Assembly (NCBI RefSeq): GCF_010728725.1
Contig: NZ_AP022606.1
Location: forward strand, 558,001 to 622,000
Direction: 5' to 3'
Length of the DNA: 64,000 nt
From: Mycobacterium branderi
GTDB taxonomy: Bacteria; Actinomycetota; Actinomycetes; Mycobacteriales; Mycobacteriaceae
The notes beneath the pieces were generated by a model. That model searched no databases and was not told the origin of the DNA. It saw only the letters and a program-made list of their open reading frames with translations. Made by a program: the position numbers and the translations under genes. Every line of letters begins with the position of its first letter. The first letter of the stretch is position 1. Positions 30,309 to 39,950 of this stretch are shown one piece after another.

Positions 30309-31136
30309 TCAGAGTTCGGCGATGATCTGGGCGCGTTTGCTGGCATACTCCTCGTCGGTCACCGCGCCCGACTGGTGCAGGCGCTCCAACTCCTGCAGGC
30401 GTTCGCCGATCGACTGCTCCGGCACGGTGTCCACCGGCCCCGCTGCCGAGGCGACGGCGGCCGCGGGTTGCGCGGCCTGGCTTGCCGCGCGGCGCACCAC
30501 CGCCTGAATCTGTTGGCGAAGCACCGGGTTGGACCGCACATCGACCATCCGGTTCACCGGAATGCCGTTGGCTTTGAGGATTTGCAGGATCTCCATCAAC
30601 GGACCCGCTTGGCCGCTCAGGTCGTAGGTCGTGTTGTCCTCCGACACGGTGAACTGGGCCGGCACCAGACCGTTGACCAATGCGCTTCTCTCCCAGTCGA
30701 TTTGGTATTGCTGCGTAGCAGGATCGACGAGAACCACCAATTTGCGCGCGGTGATGTTACCCAGCCGGGTGACGCTGGCGATGACCCGGTCTTCGCTGTC
30801 GAACGGTGTGAAGCCGGGCCCGGAGATATGCAGCTGCAATTTCACCAACGGTTGGTCGTTGATACGGGTACCGGTTTCGGTGATTCCCATGATCTGGGCG
30901 AGCGCCAGGACGCCGCTTTGTTCGAGCGCGGCTGCTCTGGCCGCCGACTTGGCGCCGTAGTTGGCCAGCGCGAGGGCAATCAGAACATCGGCTGCCGTCA
31001 CCAGCAAGCCGACGTAGAACATCCACTTCAGCAAGCTCTCCTGGCCGGTGGCGAAATAGACGACCAAAAAGATCGGCCCGACCAGGCCGCCGCACAGCAG
31101 CACGAACAACTGCGATTTCACATAGCGCCACAACAC
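30309..31136 (-). CDS. SHOCT-domain membrane protein (Rv0686-like)
   Basis: 275 aa. Two N-terminal membrane helices (LFVLLCGGLVGPIFLVVYFA and WMFYVGLLVTAADVLIALAL), then a soluble domain, an Ala/Pro-rich linker and a C-terminal SHOCT motif (IGERLQELERLHQSGAVTDEEYASKRAQIIAEL spans residues 243-275). SHOCT is a short domain thought to mediate oligomerisation. Function unknown. Starts 40 bp past the tuf terminator. Confidence 0.82.
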   Translation of the reverse strand: MLWRYVKSQLFVLLCGGLVGPIFLVVYFATGQESLLKWMFYVGLLVTAADVLIALALANYGAKSAARAAALEQSGVLALAQIMGITETGTRINDQPLVKLQLHISGPGFTPFDSEDRVIASVTRLGNITARKLVVLVDPATQQYQIDWERSALVNGLVPAQFTVSEDNTTYDLSGQAGPLMEILQILKANGIPVNRMVDVRSNPVLRQQIQAVVRRAASQAAQPAAAVASAAGPVDTVPEQSIGERLQELERLHQSGAVTDEEYASKRAQIIAEL

Positions 31137-31174
31137 GCGAGTGAGAGTATCGCGCCACGGTGGCGCACAGACGC

Positions 31175-31209
31175 AAAAGCCCCCGACGCGCAGGGCGTGC
31201 GGGGGCTTT
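31175..31209 (-). terminator. tuf / str operon terminator
   Basis: Stem AAAGCCCCC (31176-31184) with GGGGGCTTT (31201-31209), loop 16 nt. On minus it reads AAAGCCCCC...GGGGGCTTTTGCG, a rho-independent-type terminator 14 nt after the tuf stop. Confidence 0.8.
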
Positions 31210-31222
31210 GCGCCGTACGGAA

Positions 31223-32413
<1,191 letters not shown>

Positions 32414-32512
32414 TTCTGTGTCCTCCTGGACTTGTTGGTGCTTAAAAAAGCAGTGTTGATGGTTTCAGTTGTGCCCCGGTAGTGACCGGGCAAGGTTACT
32501 CCCCCGGTGAGA

Positions 32513-32647
32513 TCACTCGCCCGTCGCCTTCGCTTCTGACGATTGCTCGGCTCCGCGCTCGTGAGCTTCTGCTGATTGCTCGGCTCCTCACTCGTGAGCT
32601 GTGCTCACTCGCCGTCGCCTCGCGACTCACTCGCCCGTCGCCTTCGC
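32513..32647. repeat. fusA-tuf intergenic repeats and duplicated fusA 3' end
   Basis: A 21-nt sequence ending fusA (32627-32647, tcactcgcccgtcgccttcgc on plus) recurs exactly at 32513-32533 in the gap. Between them lie two tandem 33-nt units (32541-32573 and 32574-32606) that share GATTGCTCGGCTCC and CTCGTGAGCT. It resembles the MIRU-type intergenic repeats of mycobacteria. Confidence 0.7.
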
Positions 32648-34732
32648 GATGATCTCCTTCGACACGTTCGCCGGCACTTCGGCGTAGGAGTCGAACACCA
32701 TGGAGTAGTTCGCCCGGCCTTGAGTCTTCGACCGCAGGTCGCCGACGTAGCCGAACATCTCCGACAGCGGCACGTGCGCCTTGACGACACGTGCACCGCC
32801 GCGCTCCTCCATGGCCTGGATCTGGCCACGGCGGGAGTTCAGGTCGCCGATCACGTCGCCCATGTAGTCCTCGGGCGTGGTGACCTCGACGGCCATGATC
32901 GGTTCCAGGATCACCGGCTGCGCCTGGCCGGCCGCCTTCTTCAGCGCCTGCGAACCAGCGATCTTGAACGCCATTTCCGACGAGTCCACCTCGTGGAACG
33001 CGCCGTCTTCAAGCGTCACCTTCAGGTTGACCAGCGGGTAGCCGGCCAGCACACCGTACTGCATGGCGTCCTGGGCGCCGGCGTCCACCGACGGGATGTA
33101 CTCGCGGGGCACGCGGCCACCGGTGACCTTGTTCTCGAACTCGTAGGTGGCGCCGTCCTCGCCGGTGAACGGCTCGACGGTGATGATGACCTTGGCGAAC
33201 TGGCCCGAGCCGCCGGTCTGCTTCTTGTGGGTGTACTCGACGTGCTCCACCTTGCGGCGAATGGTCTCCTTGTACGCCACCTGCGGCTTACCGACGTTGG
33301 CCTCGACCTTGAATTCGCGGCGCATCCGGTCGACCAGGATGTCCAGGTGCAGCTCGCCCATCCCGCCGATCACGGTCTGGCCGGTCTCTTGATCCAGGTG
33401 CACCTTGAAGGTCGGGTCCTCCTCGGCCAGCTTCTGGATCGACGCCGAAAGCTTCTCCTGGTCGCTCTTGGTCTTGGGCTCGATGGCCACCTCGATGACC
33501 GGGTCGGGGAAGGTCATCGACTCCAGGACAACCTGCTGGTTGGGGTCGGAGAGCGTGTCGCCGGTGGTGGTGTCCTTCAGGCCGATCACCGCGTAAATGT
33601 GGCCTGCGCTGGCCCGCTCGACGGGGTTTTCCTTGTTGGAGTGCATCTGGAACAGCTTGCCCAGCCGCTCCTTCTTGCCCTTGGTGGCGTTGATCACCTG
33701 GCTGCCGGAGTCCACCGTGCCGGAGTAGACCCGGATGTAGGTGAGCTTGCCGAAGAACGGATGCGTCGCGATCTTGAAGGCCAGCGCCGAGAACGGCTCG
33801 TCGGTGGACGCGTGCCGGACGATCTCTTCGTCCTCGTTGCCGGGGGCGTGGCCGGTTGCCGGCGGCACGTCCAGCGGCGACGGCAGGTAGTCGACGACGG
33901 CGTCGAGCATCGGCTGTACGCCCTTGTTCTTGAACGCACTGCCGCACAGCACCGGGTAGATCTCGCTGGCGATCGTCAGCTTGCGGATCGCGGCCTTGAT
34001 CTCGTCGACGGTGATCTCCTCGCCGCCGACGTACTTCTCCAGCAGCTCCTCGTCGGTCTCGGCGACGAGCTCCAGCAGCTTGGTGCGGTATTCCTCGGCC
34101 GTCTCGGCCAACTCGGCCGGGATGTCGATGGTGTCGTAGGTCTCGCCGAGCTTGGTTTCGCCGCGCCAGACCTTGGCGTTCATCTCGACCAGGTCGACGA
34201 CGCCCTCGAACTCGCTCTCCGAGCCGATCGGCAGCTGGATCGGCACCGCGTTGGCGCCGAGCCGCTCTTCCATGGTCTTGACCGAGAAGTAGAAGTCGGC
34301 GCCGATCTTGTCCATCTTGTTGACGAAGCAGATCCGCGGCACGTTGTACTTGTCGGCCTGCCGCCACACCTGCTCGGACTGCGGCTCCACGCCCTCCTTG
34401 CCGTCGAACACGGCCACGGCGCCGTCGAGCACGCGCAGGTTGCGCTCCACCTCGACGGTGAAGTCGACGTGACCGGGCGTGTCGATGATGTTGAGCTGGT
34501 TGTCTTTCCAGAACGTCGTGGTGGCCGCGGAGGTGATGGTGATCCCCCGCTCCTGCTCCTGCTCCATCCAGTCCATCGTGGCCGCGCCGTCGTGGACCTC
34601 ACCGATCTTGTAGTTGATGCCGGTGTAGTAGAGGATGCGTTCGGTCGTCGTGGTCTTGCCGGCATCGATGTGCGCCATGATGCCGAAGTTGCGGACCTTG
34701 CTCAGGTCGGTTAGCACGTCCTTCTGTGCCAC
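32627..34732 (-). CDS. fusA: elongation factor G
   Basis: 701 aa. [27 protein letters not shown] and [10 protein letters not shown] are the GTPase motifs; all five EF-G domains are present, ending in KATGE. Drives ribosome translocation. The final codons form one copy of a 21-nt repeat found again downstream. Confidence 0.98.
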   Translation of the reverse strand: MAQKDVLTDLSKVRNFGIMAHIDAGKTTTTERILYYTGINYKIGEVHDGAATMDWMEQEQERGITITSAATTTFWKDNQLNIIDTPGHVDFTVEVERNLRVLDGAVAVFDGKEGVEPQSEQVWRQADKYNVPRICFVNKMDKIGADFYFSVKTMEERLGANAVPIQLPIGSESEFEGVVDLVEMNAKVWRGETKLGETYDTIDIPAELAETAEEYRTKLLELVAETDEELLEKYVGGEEITVDEIKAAIRKLTIASEIYPVLCGSAFKNKGVQPMLDAVVDYLPSPLDVPPATGHAPGNEDEEIVRHASTDEPFSALAFKIATHPFFGKLTYIRVYSGTVDSGSQVINATKGKKERLGKLFQMHSNKENPVERASAGHIYAVIGLKDTTTGDTLSDPNQQVVLESMTFPDPVIEVAIEPKTKSDQEKLSASIQKLAEEDPTFKVHLDQETGQTVIGGMGELHLDILVDRMRREFKVEANVGKPQVAYKETIRRKVEHVEYTHKKQTGGSGQFAKVIITVEPFTGEDGATYEFENKVTGGRVPREYIPSVDAGAQDAMQYGVLAGYPLVNLKVTLEDGAFHEVDSSEMAFKIAGSQALKKAAGQAQPVILEPIMAVEVTTPEDYMGDVIGDLNSRRGQIQAMEERGGARVVKAHVPLSEMFGYVGDLRSKTQGRANYSMVFDSYAEVPANVSKEIIAKATGE

Positions 34733-34814
34733 AGAAGTCTTCCCACTCTCATCGTTGCTTGGTTGCTGTCTTTCGGGCCTCTGGCAGCCCGGCTCCGGGC
34801 GCGCGGCGCCCTAT

Positions 34815-35285
34815 CTACCAGCGATAGTGCGCGAAGGCTCGGTTGGCTTCGGCCATCTTGTGGGTGTCCTCACGCCGCTTGACGGAAGCGCCGAGGCCGT
34901 TGCTGGCATCCAGGATCTCGTTTGCCAGACGCTCGACCATGGTCTTCTCCCGCCGTTGCCGGGAGAAGCTGACCAGCCAACGCAGCGCCAGCGTGGTGGA
35001 CCGGTCCGGGCGTACCTCGACGGGCACCTGGTAGGTGGCACCACCGACGCGGCGGCTGCGGACTTCCAGCGCCGGCTTGACGTTGTCGAGAGCCCGCTTG
35101 AGGGTGATGACCGGGTCGGTGCCGGTCTTTTCGCGGGCCTGTTCGAGCGCACCGTAGACAATGCGCTCGGCGAGGGATTTCTTCCCTTTCAGGAGAACTT
35201 TGTTCACCAGCTGGGTGACCAGCTGCGACCCGTAGACCGGGTCGTTGACCAGCGGACGCTTCGGCGCGGGGCCCTTGCGCGGCAT
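34815..35285 (-). CDS. rpsG: 30S ribosomal protein S7
   Basis: 156 aa. [20 protein letters not shown] and [23 protein letters not shown] are S7 signatures. Nucleates assembly of the 30S head. One-base overlap with rpsL (TGATG). Confidence 0.98.
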   Translation of the reverse strand: MPRKGPAPKRPLVNDPVYGSQLVTQLVNKVLLKGKKSLAERIVYGALEQAREKTGTDPVITLKRALDNVKPALEVRSRRVGGATYQVPVEVRPDRSTTLALRWLVSFSRQRREKTMVERLANEILDASNGLGASVKRREDTHKMAEANRAFAHYRW

Positions 35286-35659
35286 CAGCTCTTCTCCTTC
35301 TTGGCGCCGTAACGGCTGCGGGCCTGCTTGCGGTTCTTGACGCCCTGGGTGTCGAGCGAGCCGCGGATGATCTTGTAGCGCACGCCGGGCAGATCCTTCA
35401 CCCGGCCGCCACGCACCAGCACCATCGAGTGCTCCTGCAGGTTGTGACCCTCGCCGGGGATGTATGCGGTGACCTCAACCTGGCTGGTCAGCTTGACGCG
35501 CGCGACCTTCCGAAGCGCCGAGTTCGGCTTCTTCGGGGTGGTGGTGTACACGCGCGTGCACACGCCACGGCGCTGCGGGCTGCCCTTGAGGGCCGCGGTC
35601 TTGACCTTGCCGATCTTGTCGCGGCGCCCCTTGCGGACCAGCTGCTGAATGGTTGGCAT
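35285..35659 (-). CDS. rpsL: 30S ribosomal protein S12
   Basis: 124 aa. [15 protein letters not shown] and [17 protein letters not shown]. Lys43 and Lys88 are both wild type, so no streptomycin-resistance change in S12. First gene of rpsL-rpsG-fusA-tuf. Confidence 0.98.
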   Translation of the reverse strand: MPTIQQLVRKGRRDKIGKVKTAALKGSPQRRGVCTRVYTTTPKKPNSALRKVARVKLTSQVEVTAYIPGEGHNLQEHSMVLVRGGRVKDLPGVRYKIIRGSLDTQGVKNRKQARSRYGAKKEKS

Positions 35660-35904
35660 CTACCGGCTTTCTGTGTTGCTGTATTCAAGTCTCTGTACTG
35701 CAGTTACGCCCCGCCGCAGTACCCCGCGACCGGGCGTGTCGCACGCGCCCGCCTCGAACACACCGCAGCGTCATCCGTTGCGTCATGGACATGCGAATTG
35801 GCCCGGCGGCACGCCTTACGTCACCGAAGGCGCCGTACGAGGCCAGGCGCGAGCATCAACAATACCCGCCGCTGGTCGGGCAGGTCAAAGCGGCGATCAA
35901 CCGC
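35660..35904 (-). promoter_or_regulatory. str operon leader/promoter region
   Basis: 245 bp upstream of rpsL. A perfect 7-bp inverted repeat GTACTGC / GCAGTAC at 35695-35722 (14-nt loop) lies 36-63 nt before the ATG, probably in the mRNA leader. No coding sequence recognised. Confidence 0.45.
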
Positions 35905-36540
35905 CTACCCGGCGTTGGCTCCGCTTCGACGTTCCAGGCCGGCCGCCAGTCGCAGCACCATGTCTGAGAACACCGCGTCGGTGTCGATCTCGTCCATCAC
36001 CCCGGTCATCTCGAGCAGAACGAACCCGTGCAGCGCCGACCAGAACTCCAGCGCCGCATAGAAGGCTTCCTCGCCGTCGAGGCCGTAGGAGGTCAGCACC
36101 GAGATGACCGGCGCGGCCGCGGCCCTGGTGGCCGCGGTGTATTCCGGGTCGTCGCCGCCGAGCGGCATCCGGGTGAACGCGGAATAGCGACCGGGGTGGT
36201 GATGGGCGTAGCTGCGGTAGGCGCCGGCCATGACCAGCACGGCGTCGTCGCGGGCCCGGCCCTCGCCAACCCTGTTCAGCATCGTGATGATGTCGTCGAT
36301 CACCCGCATGCGCACCGTGCGGCGCAGGTCTTCCAGGCTGTGCACGTGGTTGTAGAGCGACGGCCCCTTGGTTCCCAGCTGCGTCGCCAGCGCGTTGATG
36401 GTCAGCGCGTCCCAGCCCTCCCGGTCTAAGAAGGTGAGCGCGGCGTTGATGATGATGTCGCGGCTCAGCTTCGCGGGGCGGGCGGTCGACTTGGTCGCGG
36501 CGCGCGAGCGACCACCGGCTGCTTCCGGCTCTGCTGCCAT
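35905..36540 (-). CDS. TetR-family regulator (Rv0681-like)
   Basis: 211 aa from MAAEPEAAGG. A charged 25-residue lead-in, then HTH: WDALTINALATQLGTKGPSLYNHVHSLEDL, a TetR pattern. The C-terminal region (AFYAALEFWSALHGFVLLEMTGVMDE) matches the TetR_C WHG type. Divergent from the DUF3060 genes. CCAATTGG at 36575-36582 in the gap is a possible half-operator. Target unknown. Confidence 0.88.
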   Translation of the reverse strand: MAAEPEAAGGRSRAATKSTARPAKLSRDIIINAALTFLDREGWDALTINALATQLGTKGPSLYNHVHSLEDLRRTVRMRVIDDIITMLNRVGEGRARDDAVLVMAGAYRSYAHHHPGRYSAFTRMPLGGDDPEYTAATRAAAAPVISVLTSYGLDGEEAFYAALEFWSALHGFVLLEMTGVMDEIDTDAVFSDMVLRLAAGLERRSGANAG

Positions 36541-36696
36541 GGTGATCGCCCTTCGGTTTGCCTCGACCCGCTTCCCAATTGGACCGGGGTCAGCGAAGAA
36601 CTCTAGTTGACAAATCCGGGAAGCCGGCCATTGCACAGGGCATTGCACGTAGGCTCTCCTCGAGCAGATCACCCGCCACGGCGAGAGGAACGCGCG

Positions 36697-37071
36697 GTGA
36701 AATGGACGACCCTTGGCCGCACGTCGACGGCCTGTGCGATCGCCATTGGTTTCGCATTGTTCGCCGGGGCCCCAACCGCATCCGCCAAGAACGGTGACAC
36801 GCACATCACCGGCGAAGGTGTCGAGCAGACCGTGGACTGCAACAACGCCACGCTGATCGTCAACGGCACGTCCAATTCCGTCAACGCGCTGGGAACCTGC
36901 TGGGCGGTGACGGTCATGGGTTCGGGCAACACCGTGGTCGCCGACACTGTCGTCAACGACATCACCGTCTACGGTTCCGACGAGACGGTGTACTTCCGCA
37001 ACGGCGACCCGGTCATTTGGGATCGCGGTCGCGAACTGGGCATGGTCAACCGGATCAACCGTGCAGCGTGA
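36697..37071 (+). CDS. DUF3060 secreted protein (Rv0680c-like)
   Basis: 124 aa, GTG start with GAGAGGA upstream. Signal peptide: TTLGRTSTACAIAIGFALFA ending AASA-type (APTASAKNG). Mature part carries the repeated NG/GxxN turns of DUF3060 (VNGTSNSVNALGTC, GSGNTVVADTV), a short beta-helix-like pattern with a conserved pair of Cys. Exported; function unknown. Confidence 0.85.
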   Translation: MKWTTLGRTSTACAIAIGFALFAGAPTASAKNGDTHITGEGVEQTVDCNNATLIVNGTSNSVNALGTCWAVTVMGSGNTVVADTVVNDITVYGSDETVYFRNGDPVIWDRGRELGMVNRINRAA

Positions 37072-37109
37072 GTTTTTTGCACAGCCACAACCGGAGAATC
37101 GAGGAACAA

Positions 37110-37514
37110 ATGCGCGCGTACACGATTCTGGCGCTGTCTGCGGCAGTGGTGGTTTTCGGGCTGGCCGGCTGCGGATCGCATGAGAAACACGCGACGCCGT
37201 CGACCAGCACCACGAGCGGGAGCACCGGCGCACAGTTCGAGGTCGGCAACACGATCAACTACGGATCGTTCGGAACCACAACCGATCTCGACTGCGCCGA
37301 CGGGAAGTCGCTGAATGTCGGCGGTTCCAACAACACGCTGACCGTCAAGGGCACCTGCGGGACGGTGAGCATCGGCGGCGCCGACAACAAGATCACCTTC
37401 GACAAGATCGACAAGCAACTCAGCGTCGTCGGTCTCAACAACACGATCACCTACAAGAACGGCGACCCCAAAGTCGACAACCTGGGTTCGGGCAACACGA
37501 TCAACAAGGGCTAG
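37110..37514 (+). CDS. DUF3060 lipoprotein (Rv0679c-like)
   Basis: 134 aa; ATG with GAGGA upstream. Lipobox FGLAGC gives a lipidated Cys at residue 21, then a Ser/Thr-rich linker and a DUF3060 repeat domain (NVGGSNNTLTVKGTCGTV, SVVGLNNTITYKNGDP). Paralogue of the preceding gene with the same strand order. In M. tuberculosis Rv0679c is a surface lipoprotein. The next genes expected here (Rv0678, mmpS5, mmpL5) are missing. Confidence 0.88.
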   Translation: MRAYTILALSAAVVVFGLAGCGSHEKHATPSTSTTSGSTGAQFEVGNTINYGSFGTTTDLDCADGKSLNVGGSNNTLTVKGTCGTVSIGGADNKITFDKIDKQLSVVGLNNTITYKNGDPKVDNLGSGNTINKG

Positions 37515-37525
37515 GTTCTTCCGCG

Positions 37526-38290
37526 TCAAGCGCTGGCGCCGTGGCGGCCCGCGCCGGCCGCGAAGCGTCCCGCACCTTCCATCGCCTCGGCGCTGACGCG
37601 GGAGATGCTGGCGAATTCGTAGTCCAGCGCCTCCGATTCGGTTGCGCCCCATTGGTGTAGCGCCGAGAGTCGATCCGATCGCATGCACTGCTGCGGCAGC
37701 GCGGCCAGCTGCGCGGCCAGCTCCTCGGCGGCCTGGCGGGCCTGCCCCTTGGGCACGACGCGATTGGCCAGGCCCATCGCGTGGGCTTCGGTGGCGTCGA
37801 CGCCGCGGCCGGTGAGGATCATGTCCATCGCCCGGCTGTGGCCGATCAGTCGGGGCAGCCGGATGGTGCCGCCGTCGATCAGCGGGACGCCCCAGCGCCG
37901 GCAGAACACCCCGAAGACCGCGTCCTCCTCCGCGACCCGCATATCGCACCACAGCGCCAGTTCCAGGCCCCCGGCCACCGCATACCCGCTCACCGCGGCG
38001 ATCACGGGCTTGGACAACACCATTCGCGTCGGGCCCATCGGCCCGGGGCCGGTCCGGTGCACCTGGTTGGCGTCCGGTGTGCCGAATGCCTTCAAATCGG
38101 CTCCCGCGCAAAACGTTCCACCGTCCCCCCACAGCACCGCCACCGACGCGGCATCGTCGCGGTCGAACTCCTCGAACGCGGCGAACAGGGCGGCAGCCGT
38201 CGGGCCGTTGACGGCGTTGCGGGCCTCCGGCCGGTTCAGGATCACGGTGGTCACCGGGCCATTGCGCTCTACCCGCACAGGCTCGCTCAT
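37526..38290 (-). CDS. echA5: enoyl-CoA hydratase/isomerase family
   Basis: 254 aa. Crotonase fold: ILNRPEARNAVNG, oxyanion-hole strands GGTFCAGADLKAFG and SGYAVAGGLELALWCDMRVAEEDAVFG, followed by RRWGVPLIDGGTIRLPRLIG. Of the two usual catalytic Glu, one is kept near VFG..RRWG, so isomerase or hydratase activity is open. Overlaps the PaaX-like gene by ATGA; last gene of the fadE8 operon. Confidence 0.9.
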   Translation of the reverse strand: MSEPVRVERNGPVTTVILNRPEARNAVNGPTAAALFAAFEEFDRDDAASVAVLWGDGGTFCAGADLKAFGTPDANQVHRTGPGPMGPTRMVLSKPVIAAVSGYAVAGGLELALWCDMRVAEEDAVFGVFCRRWGVPLIDGGTIRLPRLIGHSRAMDMILTGRGVDATEAHAMGLANRVVPKGQARQAAEELAAQLAALPQQCMRSDRLSALHQWGATESEALDYEFASISRVSAEAMEGAGRFAAGAGRHGASA

Positions 38291-39009
38291 CTCGCCTCCA
38301 CTAGTTGGATGCCGTCACGCCGCTTGGTCAGTTCGGCGGCGAAGTCGTGGTAGGCGGCGCGCAACTGGGCGCCGGGCCAGTCGGCAGGCAGCAGTTCGCT
38401 CGGCAGCATGGGGTCGCTCAGCAGGTGGCGAACGATCGCGGCGGCCACCACGAACCGGCCGGGAATGTCGGAGGCGGCGGCCATCTCGTCGAGCAAGCCG
38501 TGGCCGGCCTGCGACCACCCCGGCAGATCCCACAGCCGCCCGGCCAGGTCCGCGGGCTCGTCGTCGCGGGCCTTGAGGATGCGCAGCCGGCAACGGATCT
38601 CGGCGTCCAATTCGAGCGCCATGTTGTCCGGCCGCATCCACACCCCTTCGCGCAGTTCGCCGAACCGATTGTCGTGCAATGTGGTTCGCAGGGTGGCGCG
38701 AGTGCGTGCGTCGGTGCCGATGCTGGTGACGATCAAGGTGGTCCAATAGCCGCGCCACGGCTTTACCCGCAGGCTGATCGCCTCGTCTTGGCGGCGCTGG
38801 CGGGCCAGCAGCCGGTCGGACAGGCGGTACCCGTCGGCGGAGCGGATGAGGTCCCCGCCGCTGACCATCCTGGTCAGCGCGACCCGTAGTGTGGGCTCTT
38901 TGATACCGAAATCACTGGTGAGCCTGATCAATTCGGCAGCGCTGGCCCATGCGGGGTGAGCGCCCAGCAGCACCGACAGCACCACCGAGCGGGCCGTCAT
39001 CTTGCGCAT
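38287..39009 (-). CDS. PaaX-like transcriptional regulator
   Basis: 240 aa, equivalent to Rv0674. PaaX family: N-terminal winged helix (SVVLSVLLGAHPAWASAAELI, KEPTLRVALTRMVSGGDL), then WRGYWTTLIVTS and the C-terminal domain. PaaX represses phenylacetate catabolism by sensing phenylacetyl-CoA; here it sits between two crotonase genes, so an acyl-CoA-responsive regulator of this operon is plausible. Two nt after echA4. Confidence 0.85.
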   Translation of the reverse strand: MRKMTARSVVLSVLLGAHPAWASAAELIRLTSDFGIKEPTLRVALTRMVSGGDLIRSADGYRLSDRLLARQRRQDEAISLRVKPWRGYWTTLIVTSIGTDARTRATLRTTLHDNRFGELREGVWMRPDNMALELDAEIRCRLRILKARDDEPADLAGRLWDLPGWSQAGHGLLDEMAAASDIPGRFVVAAAIVRHLLSDPMLPSELLPADWPGAQLRAAYHDFAAELTKRRDGIQLVEAR

Positions 39010-39011
39010 GC

Positions 39012-39950
39012 CTAGACCCCGGATGCTTGGCGGCCGTAGTCGCCGAACGGCTGGTCGCGATGCTTGACAGCGTCGCGGAAGCCGTGCTCGACGGCGTCGG
39101 CGACGAACGCATGACCCTCCGGGGTGTGCCGGGCGATGCCGTCGAACACGGTGCTGACCATTCTGCTGGTCGCCACACCTTGTTGCAGCAGCGCCGAATT
39201 CAGCGCGAGCTTGACCATGATCAGCTGGTTGACCGGTACCGCGGCGATGCGCTCCACGAGTCTCTCGGTGCGCTCGTCGAGATCCTTCGGATCCGGCGCC
39301 TCGACCGCCAGGCCCCACTCGGCGGCTTGCGTGCCGGTGATGCAATCCCCGGTCAGCAGAAGGCGTTTGGCGCGCTGGTCGCCGAGCCGGTGGGCCCACA
39401 GCCCCGCTGCGGGCACTCCCCAGACCCTGGTCGGCGGGTAGCCGATCTTGGCGTCGGAGGCGGCGATCACCTGGTCGGCGTGCAGCGCGATGTCGGTGCC
39501 GCCGGCCACGCAGTAGCCGTGGATCTTGACCACCGTCGGCTTGTCGGCGTGCATCAGGGACGAGAACCCGCGCACGAAGCGGCTCATCATCTGGTAGTCG
39601 ATCATCGGGTCCCACGGCTGGTTGGGCAGATGGTTGACGGCCTGGGTCTTACCGTCCAGCACAGTGCCCTCGTACGGCCCGGTGCCGCCGGCCGAGGAGG
39701 TCCGGTCGGCATACGCGCTCAAATCGAAACCGGCGCAAAACCCTTCACCCCGCCCGGAGACCAAGATGACGTGCACATTGGGGTCCAGGTCGGCGCGCTC
39801 GACGAGCGCCGAGAGTTCCAGCGGGGTGTCGGCGATGATCGCGTTGCCCTTCTCGGGGCGGTTGAAGGTGATTCGCGCAACCCGGTCGGTGACCTCGTAG
39901 GTCATCGTCTTCAGGTTGTCGAAGTCGACCGGCCTGATCGCGTGAGTCAT
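39012..39950 (-). CDS. echA4: enoyl-CoA hydratase/isomerase family
   Basis: 312 aa, ATGA overlap with fadE8. ITFNRPEKGNAIIADTPLEL, GRGEGFCAGFDLSAYAD and HGYCVAGGTDIALHADQVIA are crotonase oxyanion blocks. Longer than echA5 by a 30-residue insert (PYEGTVLDGKTQAVNHLPNQ). Acts on acyl-CoA; the exact reaction is unknown. Confidence 0.9.
   Translation of the reverse strand: MTHAIRPVDFDNLKTMTYEVTDRVARITFNRPEKGNAIIADTPLELSALVERADLDPNVHVILVSGRGEGFCAGFDLSAYADRTSSAGGTGPYEGTVLDGKTQAVNHLPNQPWDPMIDYQMMSRFVRGFSSLMHADKPTVVKIHGYCVAGGTDIALHADQVIAASDAKIGYPPTRVWGVPAAGLWAHRLGDQRAKRLLLTGDCITGTQAAEWGLAVEAPDPKDLDERTERLVERIAAVPVNQLIMVKLALNSALLQQGVATSRMVSTVFDGIARHTPEGHAFVADAVEHGFRDAVKHRDQPFGDYGRQASGV

Noticed and set aside
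32576..34714. 712-aa plus-strand frame antisense to fusA, and similar long frames (43869-47264 antisense to rpoC, 2909-5677 over atsA, 49035-50921 over rpoB)
   Set aside because: Composition follows the complement of conserved genes, with no recognisable domains; a typical result of high GC third positions.
35285..35659. Streptomycin-resistance change in RpsL
   Set aside because: Lys43 and Lys88 are both wild type.
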